Assembly: GCA_964355075.1 (NCBI GenBank)
Contig: CAYHCF010000029.1
Location: forward strand, 1 to 40,597
Source of the DNA: B1 sp964355075
GTDB taxonomy: Bacteria > Bacteroidota > Bacteroidia > UKL13-3
Direction of reading: 5' to 3'
Length of the DNA: 40,597 nt
Made by a program: the position numbers and the translations under genes. Positions 16,474-25,142 of the stretch are shown in pieces (the stretch's first letter is position 1; each line of letters opens with the position of its first letter). A model generated the notes under the pieces. That model was given only the letters and a program-made list of their open reading frames with translations. It had not been told where the DNA came from and made no database searches.

Positions 16474-16654
16474 AAATAATATCTATAAGGAAATACATGT
16501 TAATAAAGACGATGATTTCAGAATGACCATGAATAGAATGTTGAATGAATACACCGAAAAGGGATATCAGTTTGTGAGTTTTGATGTAAATGAACAATAA
16601 ATAGAAAGCACATTAGGTAAGGAATCAATTTATTTAGTTTTCGAGAAAGAATAA
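16470..16654 (+). pseudogene. Frameshifted DUF4177-like small gene
   Basis: The ATG at 16470 overlaps the protease stop (ATGA), the usual mark of a coupled gene, but its frame ends after 18 codons. Adding one A in the A-run at 16473-16476 moves into a frame that reads MKNNIYKEIHV and continues through MLNEYTEKGYQFVSFDVNEQ to a TAA at 16598, then goes on after that stop with IESTLGKESIYLVFEKE to a TAA at 16652. The pattern (short helix, GYQFVSF strand, final YLVFEKE strand) resembles DUF4177-type proteins of about 60 residues. So the gene carries one frameshift and one nonsense codon. nuoG begins two bases later. A sequencing error could explain one lesion but less easily both. Confidence 0.55.
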
Positions 16655-16656
16655 AA

Positions 16657-17640
16657 ATGGCAAAAGTAACAATAGACGGACGATTAATTGATGTGGCGGA
16701 TGGAACAACCATCCTTCAGGCCGCACGCATGATTGGGCCCGAGGTGGCGCCTCCAACCATGTGCTACCATAGCAAATTAAAAACCAGTGGCGGTTATTGC
16801 CGAACCTGTTTGGTTGAAGTAACCAAAGGCTCCGATAGAGACCCGCGCCCAATGCCAAAATTAGTGGCAAGCTGCCGTACCTATGTAATGGATGGAATGG
16901 AAGTAGGTAACTTTACCTCACCTAAGGTAATTGATGCACGTAAATCGGTGGTTGAGTTTTTATTACTGAATCATCCCCTTGATTGTCCTATTTGTGACCA
17001 GGCAGGGGAGTGTCAGCTACAGGATCTTTCCTATGAAAACGGATCAGCCAAAACCAGAACGGATTTTGAAAGACGCACGTTCAAAAAAATAGATGTTGGG
17101 GAACACATTCAGTTACACATGACCCGCTGCATTCTTTGTTTCCGTTGTGTAAAAGTTGCCAATCAAATTACCGATGGCCGGGTTCATGGTGTTATCAACC
17201 GCGGCGATCATTCCGAAATTTCAACTTATGTAGAACAGGCCATTGATAACGATTTCTCCGGTAATATGATTGATGTATGCCCGGTTGGTGCCTTAACCGA
17301 TAAAACTTTCCGGTTCAAAAGCAGGGTTTGGTTCACAAAACCATTGCTGGCCCACTGTAAATGCGATAAATGTTCAGGTAAAGTTCATCTCTGGTATAAA
17401 GGGGAGGATGTATTGCGGGTTACAGGCAGAAAAGATCAGTGGGGTGAAGTGGAAGATTTTATCTGTAATACCTGTAGATTCGATAAAAAGAAAACCAGCG
17501 ACTGGGTTATCGAGGGTCCGGCGCATATCAACAATCATTCGGTTATTTCTGCCAATCATTACGAATCATTTGTGCAACCAACCGAGTTCAAATTAAATAT
17601 TGTTAAACCTATTGCTGTTGAGGAGGGAAGTAAATCATGA
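16657..17640 (+). CDS. nuoG: NADH-quinone oxidoreductase subunit G, short form
   Basis: A 327-residue Fe-S subunit that passes electrons from NuoF toward NuoI. Ligands seen: [2Fe-2S] cluster N1b at C36, C48, C51, C73; the His-ligated [4Fe-4S] site at H106, C110, C113, C119; a further [4Fe-4S] site at C158, C161, C164, C208. Beyond these, cysteines at 234, 236, 239, 270 and 273 (CKCDKC and CNTC) look like the additional cluster found at the start of the molybdopterin-type domain. The rest of that domain, several hundred residues in E. coli and Thermus, is absent. The stop overlaps nuoH by four bases (ATGA), so the short form is not a local assembly break. Short NuoG proteins are, as I recall, usual in Bacteroidota. 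Confidence 0.93.
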   Translation: MAKVTIDGRLIDVADGTTILQAARMIGPEVAPPTMCYHSKLKTSGGYCRTCLVEVTKGSDRDPRPMPKLVASCRTYVMDGMEVGNFTSPKVIDARKSVVEFLLLNHPLDCPICDQAGECQLQDLSYENGSAKTRTDFERRTFKKIDVGEHIQLHMTRCILCFRCVKVANQITDGRVHGVINRGDHSEISTYVEQAIDNDFSGNMIDVCPVGALTDKTFRFKSRVWFTKPLLAHCKCDKCSGKVHLWYKGEDVLRVTGRKDQWGEVEDFICNTCRFDKKKTSDWVIEGPAHINNHSVISANHYESFVQPTEFKLNIVKPIAVEEGSKS

Positions 17641-18668
17641 GTATTTTGATGTTTAAAGGGATACTTGTTATCTGGCTGTTTGTAGTAAGCTTAGCTATTG
17701 CAGCATACAGCACTTACGCTGAACGCAAAGTTGCAGCATTCCTGCAGGATCGGATTGGTCCTGATAAAGCGGGCCCCTATGGTTTATTACAACCTATTTG
17801 CGATGGCGTGAAAATGTTCCTGAAAGAAGAAATTATCCCTACTATTTCCGATAAATGGCTTTTTATTCTCGGTCCGAGTTTGTTTATGGGTACTGCATTA
17901 ATGACCAGTGCGGTTATTCCCTGGGGAATGCCATTGGAAATTGGCGGAAAAGTTTATAGCCTGCAGGTTGCCGATATCAATATTGGTATTTTATATGTAA
18001 TGGGTATTGTTTCTCTGGGTATATACGGAATCATGATTGGAGCATGGGCTTCAAATAATAAGTTTGCTTTATTGGGAGCCATTCGTGCATCGAGCCAGAT
18101 GATCAGTTATGAACTGGCAATGGGTATGAGTGTAGTTGCCATTTTATTAATGACCAATGGTTCTTTAAGTCTAAATGCAATTGTGGAAGGCCAGAAAGGT
18201 TTAAACTGGAATGTGTTCTACCAGCCTGTTGCTTTTATTATTTTTATTACCTGTGCCTTCGCTGAATGCAACCGGACTCCTTTCGACCTGCCTGAGTCGG
18301 ATTGTGAGTTAATTGGTGGTTTTCATACAGAATATTCTTCCATGAAATTGGGCTTGTATCTATTTGCAGAGTACATCAATATGTTCATCTCTGCAACCAT
18401 TATTTCCTGCTTGTTTTTTGGTGGGTACAATTTCCCGGGACTCGATTATCTGGGAACCATTATGCCTCATAATTGGGTGAGCATGATTAGCGTTGCCATC
18501 TTATTTTGTAAAATATTCTTTTTCATTTTCTTTTTCATGTGGGTAAGGTGGACAATCCCACGCTTTCGCTACGACCAGTTAATGCGTTTGGGTTGGCAGG
18601 TTCTGATGCCGGTTTCAATCATAAATGTATTGGTTACCGGTGGTATTTTAACGTATTTTGGTAAATAA
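17637..18668 (+). CDS. nuoH: NADH-quinone oxidoreductase subunit H
   Basis: A 343-residue membrane subunit with about eight helices that anchors the peripheral arm and completes the quinone tunnel. Conserved blocks are AERKVAAFLQDRIGPDKAGPYGLLQPICDGVKMF at the N-terminus (key part AERKVAAFLQDRIGP), ASSQMISYELAMG, AECNRTPFDLPESDCELIGG, followed by EYSSMKLGLYLFAEY with conserved acidic residues, and WTIPRFRYDQLMRLGW near the end. All expected charged residues are present. It overlaps nuoG by ATGA, and nuoI starts 18 bases after it. Confidence 0.96.
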   Translation: MSILMFKGILVIWLFVVSLAIAAYSTYAERKVAAFLQDRIGPDKAGPYGLLQPICDGVKMFLKEEIIPTISDKWLFILGPSLFMGTALMTSAVIPWGMPLEIGGKVYSLQVADINIGILYVMGIVSLGIYGIMIGAWASNNKFALLGAIRASSQMISYELAMGMSVVAILLMTNGSLSLNAIVEGQKGLNWNVFYQPVAFIIFITCAFAECNRTPFDLPESDCELIGGFHTEYSSMKLGLYLFAEYINMFISATIISCLFFGGYNFPGLDYLGTIMPHNWVSMISVAILFCKIFFFIFFFMWVRWTIPRFRYDQLMRLGWQVLMPVSIINVLVTGGILTYFGK

Positions 18669-18686
18669 TAATCAGTAAAGAAGCGT

Positions 18687-19217
18687 ATGCAACTTACAAA
18701 CAGATCGATAGTTGTTGTAAATAATAAAATGACATGGGTTGAGAGGCTTTACCTTCCGGCTATTGTCGCTGGTTTGGCTATCACCATTAAACATTTATTC
18801 CGTAAAAAGGCTACCCTGAAATATCCGGAACAAACCAAAGCTTTTGCTCCTGTTTACAGAGGTATGCATGTTCTGAAACGTGACGAACAGGGCAGAGAAA
18901 ATTGTACAGCCTGCGGCTTATGCGCAGTTTCCTGTCCGGCCGAAGCCATAACCATGGATGCCGCCGAACGCAAAACAGGAGAGGAGCATTTATACCGGGA
19001 AGAAAAATACGCGGCTAAATATGAAATAAATATGCTGAGGTGCATTTATTGTGGTTTCTGTGAAGATGCTTGTCCAAAAGATGCCATTTACCTCACCGAT
19101 CGTATTGTTCCTTCTGAATATTCAAGAGGAGCGTTTGTTTTTGGCAAGGATATTTTGGTTGAACCCATTGATAAACGGATTGATATAAGCAAAAGAAAAA
19201 AGGTTTATGAAATTTAG
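18687..19217 (+). CDS. nuoI: NADH-quinone oxidoreductase subunit I (TYKY)
   Basis: A 176-residue ferredoxin-like subunit with two [4Fe-4S] clusters (N6a and N6b) linking NuoG to NuoB. Ligand sets are CTACGLCAVSCP (C73, C76, C79, C83) and CIYCGFCEDACP (C119, C122, C125, C129), the standard 8Fe ferredoxin pattern. The N-terminal helix that lies on the membrane (YLPAIVAGLAITIKHLF) is present. The annotated ATG at 18687 gives a somewhat long N-terminus; an in-frame ATG at 18729 (MTWVERLYLP) is an alternative. A gap of about 150 AT-rich bases follows before nuoJ. Confidence 0.96.
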   Translation: MQLTNRSIVVVNNKMTWVERLYLPAIVAGLAITIKHLFRKKATLKYPEQTKAFAPVYRGMHVLKRDEQGRENCTACGLCAVSCPAEAITMDAAERKTGEEHLYREEKYAAKYEINMLRCIYCGFCEDACPKDAIYLTDRIVPSEYSRGAFVFGKDILVEPIDKRIDISKRKKVYEI

Positions 19218-19365
19218 TTCCCGTTTGCTTGCTGAATAAATAAAAGTAAAATAAAAAAAACGAATCTGAAAGATAAAATGACAAAATTTAATGACCAATG
19301 TCATGCGCATTTTTGATTTATTTTTTTCCATGTTTGAGTAATATGATTTAATATCGCAAACCGTA

Positions 19366-19866
19366 ATGAGTAGTCAGTTAATATTTTTTGTGCTTGCAGC
19401 TTTCTCCATAGTGAGTGCGCTGTTTGTGGTTTTTTCGAAAAGCCCGATTTATAGTGTCATGTGGATGATAGCCTGTTTTTTTTCAATTGCAGGACATTTT
19501 GTTATGTTAAATGCTCAATTCCTGGCAATTGTTCATGTCATTGTTTATACAGGTGCCATCATGGTTCTGATGCTTTTTACCGTCATGTTATTAAACCTGA
19601 ATAAGGAGGCGGAACCTCATAAATCAATACTGCCAAAATTAGCCGCAATGCTAACCGGGGGCATGTTACTTTTGGTTTTACTGGCTGCCATGCATTCGGC
19701 ATCCCTTCCTGCTTTTACTGCCCCAACGAATCCGGAAACAGGATATGTTCAAAATGTAGGGAAAAGGATTTTTACCGAATTCCTGTTACCATTCGAAATG
19801 ACATCTGTTTTATTTATTGCAGCCATGATTGGAGCGGTTGTATTGGCTAAAAAAGAAATACACTAA
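19366..19866 (+). CDS. nuoJ: NADH-quinone oxidoreductase subunit J
   Basis: A 166-residue membrane subunit with five helices, next to NuoK and NuoA in the membrane arm. Recognisable segments are SPIYSVMWMIACFFSIAGHFVMLNAQFLAIVHVIVYTGAIMVLMLFTVMLLN (core: AQFLAIVHVIVYTGAIMVL), where the third helix carries the pi-bulge that rotates during turnover, and the last helix LFIAAMIGAVVLAKKE. The length is typical. The gene is preceded by a 148-base gap, the largest inside the operon, which contains a small ATGAC/GTCAT hairpin near 19290 but no clear promoter. The stop overlaps nuoK by one base. Confidence 0.95.
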   Translation: MSSQLIFFVLAAFSIVSALFVVFSKSPIYSVMWMIACFFSIAGHFVMLNAQFLAIVHVIVYTGAIMVLMLFTVMLLNLNKEAEPHKSILPKLAAMLTGGMLLLVLLAAMHSASLPAFTAPTNPETGYVQNVGKRIFTEFLLPFEMTSVLFIAAMIGAVVLAKKEIH

Positions 19867-20189
19867 TGGATCAAATCACACAAAATTCAAATCCTCAAAG
19901 TTGGTACCTGGTTTTCAGTACCATCTTATTTTGCATAGGCGTAATGGGCGTACTGTTTAGGCGAAATGCAATTATAATTTTAATGTGCATCGAACTTATG
20001 CTGAACGCGGTAAATCTTTTACTGGTAAGTTTTTCGGCCTACTCGGGAAATTCTGAGGGACAGGTTTTTGTTTTTTTTGTTATGGTAGTGGCTGCAGCTG
20101 AAGTTGCTGTGGGATTAGCACTTTTGGTTAGTATCTACCGTAACCTCGCCAGCACTGATATAAATGTGTTGAGCAAATTAAAATGGTAA
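19866..20189 (+). CDS. nuoK: NADH-quinone oxidoreductase subunit K
   Basis: A 107-residue three-helix membrane subunit related to MrpC of Na+/H+ antiporters. The conserved glutamates needed for proton transfer are visible in IILMCIELMLNAVNLLLV (second helix) and in VVAAAEVAVGLALLVSIYR (third helix). The final RNLASTDINVLSKLKW is typical. The start codon overlaps the nuoJ stop (TAATG), indicating coupled translation. Confidence 0.96.
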   Translation: MDQITQNSNPQSWYLVFSTILFCIGVMGVLFRRNAIIILMCIELMLNAVNLLLVSFSAYSGNSEGQVFVFFVMVVAAAEVAVGLALLVSIYRNLASTDINVLSKLKW

Positions 20190-20240
20190 TTCGGGTTAAC
20201 GATTATATTGATAATAGCAAGCATAGAAAGCGTATACATA

Positions 20241-22163
20241 ATGGATAACTTTATAAATTTAGCCAATTTGATTACCCCGGGAACCTTGATTCTACTGTTC
20301 CCGCTTCTGGGTTTCTTGTTGATTGCCTTATTCGGGAAAAAATTAAATCATGTCAGCGGATGGTTTGCAAGCGCCATGGTTCTGGCCTCATTTATCTGTT
20401 CCGTTTATTGCTTTATGTCTTTACCAGCAGGTCAATCGCTTAACTTTACGGTTTTTGAATGGATAAAATGGGGTGATATCAATTTGTCTTTCGGTTTTCT
20501 GATTGATCCTTTATCCGTTGTTATGCTATTGGTTATTACCGGTGTAGGTTTCCTTATTCATTTGTATTCAATTGGATACATGAGCCATGATGAAGGTTTT
20601 AGCCGCTTCTTTTCCTATATGAATCTGTTTATTTTCTTTATGCTTTTACTGGTTTTGGGAAATAGTTACCTGGTTATGTTCATTGGTTGGGAAGGGGTAG
20701 GTTTATGCTCTTACCTGTTAATTGGATTCTGGTTTAAAAATCCATCTTTTAATGATGCAGCTAAAAAAGCATTTATTATGAACAGGATTGGTGACCTGGG
20801 TTTTTTGATTGGAATGTTTTTTATGCTTTTCTATTTTGGCGGACTCGATTTTGCTTCGGTTGAACAAGCCGCGCAAACACATCCCAAAGGATCCGCATTA
20901 TTGGTTGCTATTACCCTGTTGTTATTTGTTGGTGCTATCGGTAAGAGTGCACAAATACCACTTTATACCTGGTTGCCCGATGCCATGGCCGGACCAACAC
21001 CTGTTTCGGCATTAATCCATGCCGCCACCATGGTAACTGCAGGTATTTATATGATCTGCCGCTCAAATATCCTTTATTCTTTAGCTCCTCAAACCCTTGA
21101 GGTAGTATTGATTGTTGGAGTAGCCACTTCCTTGTTTGCTGCAATTATTGGTTTGAAACAAAATGATATCAAGAAAATTCTGGCATATTCTACTGTTTCA
21201 CAATTGGGTTTAATGTTTGTAGCTTTAGGACTCGGTGCATTTACCAGTGGCATGTTTCATTTGGTTACCCATGCTTTCTTTAAAGCTTTATTATTCTTGG
21301 GCGCTGGCAGTGTTATTCATGCCATGGGAGGAGAACAGGATATCCGCAGAATGGGTGGTTTGAGGAAGTACATCAAAATTACTTATATCACTTTTATTAT
21401 TGGAACACTTGCCATTTCAGGGATTTTCCCTTTTGCAGGCTTCTTTTCTAAAGATGAAATTTTAGCGGCTTCTTTTGGCGAAAATAAAATGGTTTGGGGT
21501 ATTATGAGCTTCAGTTCTTTGTTAACGGCTTTTTATATGTTCAGGTTGTATTTTTTAACTTTTGGAACCAGTTTCCGGGGTACCGAAGAACAGAAGAAAC
21601 ACCTACATGAATCACCTTCAACCATGACGGTTCCATTAATGGCATTGGCCGCACTTTCTATTATTGGTGGTTTGATGGGATTGCCAATGGTATTAAGTAA
21701 AACGCACTTATTTAGTGAATATTTGGCACCGGTTTTTGTGAGGTCTTCGGAAATATTTGGTGCTGAACACCATCTGGAACATACTACCGAATGGATGCTG
21801 ATGGGTATAGCAACCGCTGCTGCTTTATTTAGTATCGGAATGGCTTATAACATGTATGTAAATAAAAAGGATATACCCGAAGCTGATGAAGCGCTTTCCG
21901 GATTTACAAAATGGGTTGCAAATAAGTTCTATGTCGACGAACTGTATGATACCATTATTGTTCGTCCGCTTAAGGTGATGAGCGAGATCTTTTTTGTTCT
22001 GGTTGATAAATTGATTATTGATTTGTTTGTGAATGCAACTGCATGGATTGTTGGATTTACCGGAAGAACTTTTCGCTTGATCCAAACCGGAAATACCGGG
22101 TTTTATATTTTTGCGATGGTTATTAGTATGATGGTTTTATTGTTTTTTCAATTGGTCTATTAA
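20241..22163 (+). CDS. nuoL: NADH-quinone oxidoreductase subunit L
   Basis: A 640-residue antiporter-like subunit at the far end of the membrane arm and one of the proton-pumping modules. Visible family features are the GWEGVGLCSYLLIGFW segment with the key glutamate, the lysine-bearing GAIGKSAQIPLYTWLPDAMAGPTPVSALIHAATMV (core: KSAQIPLYTWLPDAMAGPTP), and the C-terminal region KWVANKFYVDELYDTIIVRP preceding the last helices that follow the lateral helix. I chose the ATG at 20241 (MDNFINLANL); the in-frame TTG at 20208 would add eleven residues with no family match. nuoM follows with no spacing. Confidence 0.96.
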   Translation: MDNFINLANLITPGTLILLFPLLGFLLIALFGKKLNHVSGWFASAMVLASFICSVYCFMSLPAGQSLNFTVFEWIKWGDINLSFGFLIDPLSVVMLLVITGVGFLIHLYSIGYMSHDEGFSRFFSYMNLFIFFMLLLVLGNSYLVMFIGWEGVGLCSYLLIGFWFKNPSFNDAAKKAFIMNRIGDLGFLIGMFFMLFYFGGLDFASVEQAAQTHPKGSALLVAITLLLFVGAIGKSAQIPLYTWLPDAMAGPTPVSALIHAATMVTAGIYMICRSNILYSLAPQTLEVVLIVGVATSLFAAIIGLKQNDIKKILAYSTVSQLGLMFVALGLGAFTSGMFHLVTHAFFKALLFLGAGSVIHAMGGEQDIRRMGGLRKYIKITYITFIIGTLAISGIFPFAGFFSKDEILAASFGENKMVWGIMSFSSLLTAFYMFRLYFLTFGTSFRGTEEQKKHLHESPSTMTVPLMALAALSIIGGLMGLPMVLSKTHLFSEYLAPVFVRSSEIFGAEHHLEHTTEWMLMGIATAAALFSIGMAYNMYVNKKDIPEADEALSGFTKWVANKFYVDELYDTIIVRPLKVMSEIFFVLVDKLIIDLFVNATAWIVGFTGRTFRLIQTGNTGFYIFAMVISMMVLLFFQLVY

Positions 22164-23597
22164 ATGCTAAGTTTAACACTATTATTTATACCGCTTCTGG
22201 CTTCATTGCTTTTGTTGTTTACAAGAGGCAATTTAAGTAAAACAGTAGCCTTGATTTTTACACTGGTTCAGCTCGGAGCTACCTGTTACGCCTATTCCAT
22301 ATTTAAATCTCAGGGATATCAACCTTTTGATATCAATGTGCTTTGGGTAGTAAAACCATTGATCAATATCCATTTTTCAATGGATGGCGTAAGTATGCTG
22401 ATGATTATTCTTACCAACTTATTGCTTCCATTGATTGTTTTAAGCGGATTTAACCGTGAAATAAACCGTCCTCATGTTTTTTACAGCTTAATGCTATTGA
22501 TGCAGTTTGCATTAAATGGCGTGTTTATTTCATTTGATGGCTTTATTTATTACATATTCTGGGAGTTGGCTTTGATACCCATTTATTTTATTTCATTTGT
22601 TTGGGGTTCAGAGAATCGAGCTCAGGTTACTTTGAAGTTTTTTATTTACACCTTGGTAGGTAGTCTCTTAATGCTTTTTGGTTTTGTTTATCTGTATATG
22701 GTAAGCCCGGCTCATTCTCTTGATTGGAATACCTTAAGCACAAATCCTACCTGTAGTTGTAATCAAACCTGGTTATTTTGGCTGTTTTTTGCTGCTTTTG
22801 CGATAAAAATTCCGATCATTCCATTCCATACCTGGCAGCCTGATACTTACCGTTCAGCTCCTACGCAGGGAACCATGTTACTTTCGGGTATCATGCTTAA
22901 AATGGGTACCTACAGCTTAATCAGGTGGTTATTGCCAATTGTTCCTGCGGCTACTAAAGAATGGCAGGCCCTGGCCATAACTTTATGTGTGGTTGGAATT
23001 GTATATGCTTCTGTAATCGCTATCAAGCAGGGAGATTTGAAAAAATTATTTGCCTACTCTTCTATCGCGCATGTGGGTTTGATTAGCGCAGGTATTTTCT
23101 CGCTGACCCTTGCCGGTTTGCAGGGAAGTATGGTGCAGATGCTGGCACATGGTATTAATGTGGTTGGACTTTTCTTCTGTGCTGATATAATATTTAACCG
23201 TACCCAAAGCTATCAGGTGGAAGGTTTAGGTGGAATCAGATTGGCTGCTCCAAAATTTGCTACCTGGTTTATGATAGTGGTTCTGGCTTCGGTTGCTTTG
23301 CCATTAACCAATGGTTTTGTTGGAGAGTTTATGCTCTTGTATGGCGTATATCAGTACAATACGATTTTGAGTATTTTTGCAGGATTAACCATTATTTTGG
23401 GTGCCGTGTATATGTTAAGAATGTACCAGAAAGTAATGTTGGGCGAAAGTATGTTGGAGGGTATGGTTTTCCCTGATTTATATTGGAATGAAAAAGTGGT
23501 TTTAGTTACCATCGGAATTTTGATTTTTGCTTTGGGAATTTATCCGAAACCTATATTGGAGCTAACCGAACCCGTACTTAAAAACCTGATTAAATAA
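22164..23597 (+). CDS. nuoM: NADH-quinone oxidoreductase subunit M
   Basis: A 477-residue antiporter-like proton-pumping subunit with about 14 helices. Conserved elements are the glutamate in YIFWELALIPIYFISFVWG, the lysine region FAIKIPIIPFHTWQPDTYRSAPTQG, QGDLKKLFAYSSIAHVGLISAG, and the loop LTNGFVGEFMLLYG. The GTMLLSGIMLKMGTYSLIRW helix is typical. The ATG comes directly after the nuoL stop (TAAATG). nuoN starts 49 bases downstream. Confidence 0.96.
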   Translation: MLSLTLLFIPLLASLLLLFTRGNLSKTVALIFTLVQLGATCYAYSIFKSQGYQPFDINVLWVVKPLINIHFSMDGVSMLMIILTNLLLPLIVLSGFNREINRPHVFYSLMLLMQFALNGVFISFDGFIYYIFWELALIPIYFISFVWGSENRAQVTLKFFIYTLVGSLLMLFGFVYLYMVSPAHSLDWNTLSTNPTCSCNQTWLFWLFFAAFAIKIPIIPFHTWQPDTYRSAPTQGTMLLSGIMLKMGTYSLIRWLLPIVPAATKEWQALAITLCVVGIVYASVIAIKQGDLKKLFAYSSIAHVGLISAGIFSLTLAGLQGSMVQMLAHGINVVGLFFCADIIFNRTQSYQVEGLGGIRLAAPKFATWFMIVVLASVALPLTNGFVGEFMLLYGVYQYNTILSIFAGLTIILGAVYMLRMYQKVMLGESMLEGMVFPDLYWNEKVVLVTIGILIFALGIYPKPILELTEPVLKNLIK

Positions 23598-23646
23598 CAA
23601 TTTTGAATTCGTAACTTTTGATTGAAGAATAGTTAATTTGAAATAA

Positions 23647-25023
23647 GTGAATACATTAATTTATACATCATTATTAGGATTTTTTTGCATGATTGCAGAA
23701 ATCCTGAACCTACGCAAGTTAATTAGTCCGGTTTTAGTTCTGGGGCTGGCTCTTATTTTTGGATTGAACATGCAGGATTGGAACCATAGCCAGAGCTTTT
23801 ACAATGACATGCTGCGGGTTGACAACTTTTCTGTGGCATTTGGATGCCTGGCAATCTTTATTACTTTATTGGTTTTTATACTTTCTGCTGAGTTTTATGC
23901 GGAAGATGGAAATCACCTAAGTGATTATATGTCTATCCTCAGTTTTATTCTGGTGGGAGCACTGATGATGTTCACTTTTGCCAATTTAACCATGCTGTTT
24001 TTAGGAGTTGAGACGCTTTCGATAGCCTTATACATTATGGCCGGAAGCAAGCGTTTTGATACCCGATCCAATGAAGCCGGATTCAAATACTTTTTAATGG
24101 GTTCATTTGTTTCCTGTTTCCTGCTCTTCGGTATCGCCCTGATTTTTGGTACCACCGGTACTTTTAATATTCAGAAAATTGCAGAATATACTGCCACGCA
24201 TGAAGGAAATATTTCTCCATTGTTCTATACAGGAATGGTATTAATTGTATTTTCGATGTTATTCAAGGTATCAGCCGCTCCTTTTCATTTTTGGGCACCT
24301 GATGTATATGAAGGGGCACCGGTACTTATTACAGCCTATATGAGCACTTTGGTTAAAGTTGCTGCTTTCGGGGCTTTCTATAAATTAATTACGGGAGTAT
24401 TTGTTTATACACACCTCAAATTAGAGTTAATTTTGAGCGTTTCTGCCATCGCAACACTATTGGTTGGAAACCTCATGGCGCTTTCTCAGACTAATTTTAA
24501 ACGACTTCTGGCCTATTCCGGAATATCGCACGCAGGATACATGATGCTTATTATTCTGAGTTCAAAGTCTCAGCCTGTTTCTGTTCTGTTATATTATTCT
24601 TTAGGATATGCTGTTTCAACTCTGGCTGCTTTTGCCATCGCTTTACCGGTGTTCAAATCTACGAAATCTGAAAATATTGATGCCTTTAACGGACTTGGCG
24701 CTAAAAAACCTGTTTTAGCTGCGGCTATGAGTATAGCTATGTTGGGCTTGGCCGGAATACCGCCTTTGGCCGGTTTCTTCGGTAAATATTACATTTTTAC
24801 AGAAGCTTTACAAAACGGATACTTTTATACTACCCTAATTGCTATAATCTGCTCAATGATAGGTGTTTATTATTATTTTAAAGTGATAGTAGCCATGTAT
24901 GGACAGCCTGCACAGGAGTCGAAAATTGAAACTTCTTTCAATTATAACCTGGTTTTATGGGTTTGTCTGGCATTAAGTTTAGCCTTAGGATTATATCCTG
25001 CTTCGGTAGTGAACCTTTTCTGA
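23647..25023 (+). CDS. nuoN: NADH-quinone oxidoreductase subunit N
   Basis: A 458-residue antiporter-like proton-pumping subunit, the last gene of the nuo operon. Visible are FLGVETLSIALYIMAGSKR with the conserved glutamate, FKVSAAPFHFWAPDVYEGAPVLITAYMSTLVKVAAF (core: KVSAAPFHFWAPDVYEGAP), QTNFKRLLAYSGISHAGYM, and LAGIPPLAGFFGKYYIF. It uses a GTG start at 23647, and no better ATG lies nearby. A small palindrome, ACGAAATTTCGT, sits at the stop codon (25023-25034) but has no U-run, so the operon end is not marked by a clear terminator and read-through into exbB is possible. Confidence 0.95.
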   Translation: MNTLIYTSLLGFFCMIAEILNLRKLISPVLVLGLALIFGLNMQDWNHSQSFYNDMLRVDNFSVAFGCLAIFITLLVFILSAEFYAEDGNHLSDYMSILSFILVGALMMFTFANLTMLFLGVETLSIALYIMAGSKRFDTRSNEAGFKYFLMGSFVSCFLLFGIALIFGTTGTFNIQKIAEYTATHEGNISPLFYTGMVLIVFSMLFKVSAAPFHFWAPDVYEGAPVLITAYMSTLVKVAAFGAFYKLITGVFVYTHLKLELILSVSAIATLLVGNLMALSQTNFKRLLAYSGISHAGYMMLIILSSKSQPVSVLLYYSLGYAVSTLAAFAIALPVFKSTKSENIDAFNGLGAKKPVLAAAMSIAMLGLAGIPPLAGFFGKYYIFTEALQNGYFYTTLIAIICSMIGVYYYFKVIVAMYGQPAQESKIETSFNYNLVLWVCLALSLALGLYPASVVNLF

Positions 25024-25077
25024 CGAAATTTCGTTCATTAAACGGGTTTTGTTTTATTTTCAACTAATTTTTATGAG

Positions 25078-25090
25078 ATGCAACTTGCAT
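25078..25090. promoter_or_regulatory. Palindrome upstream of exbB
   Basis: ATGCAA-C-TTGCAT is a perfect 13-base palindrome with a central C, 52 bases before the exbB start. It could be an operator for the TonB-system genes; nothing identifies the regulator, and a chance palindrome in AT-rich DNA is possible. Confidence 0.3.
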
Positions 25091-25142
25091 ATTGCTAATA
25101 ATTGACTTTTTTTGTAACAATTAATCTTTAATATAAAAACAC

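Noticed and set aside
19093..19331. Minus-strand frames across the nuoI-nuoJ gap
   Set aside because: They overlap nuoI and read low-complexity AT-rich sequence as Phe/Lys-rich peptides; no family pattern.
25023..25034. ACGAAATTTCGT palindrome at the nuoN stop as a terminator
   Set aside because: It has no loop and no U-run, so it cannot be a normal terminator; chance or an operator is equally possible.
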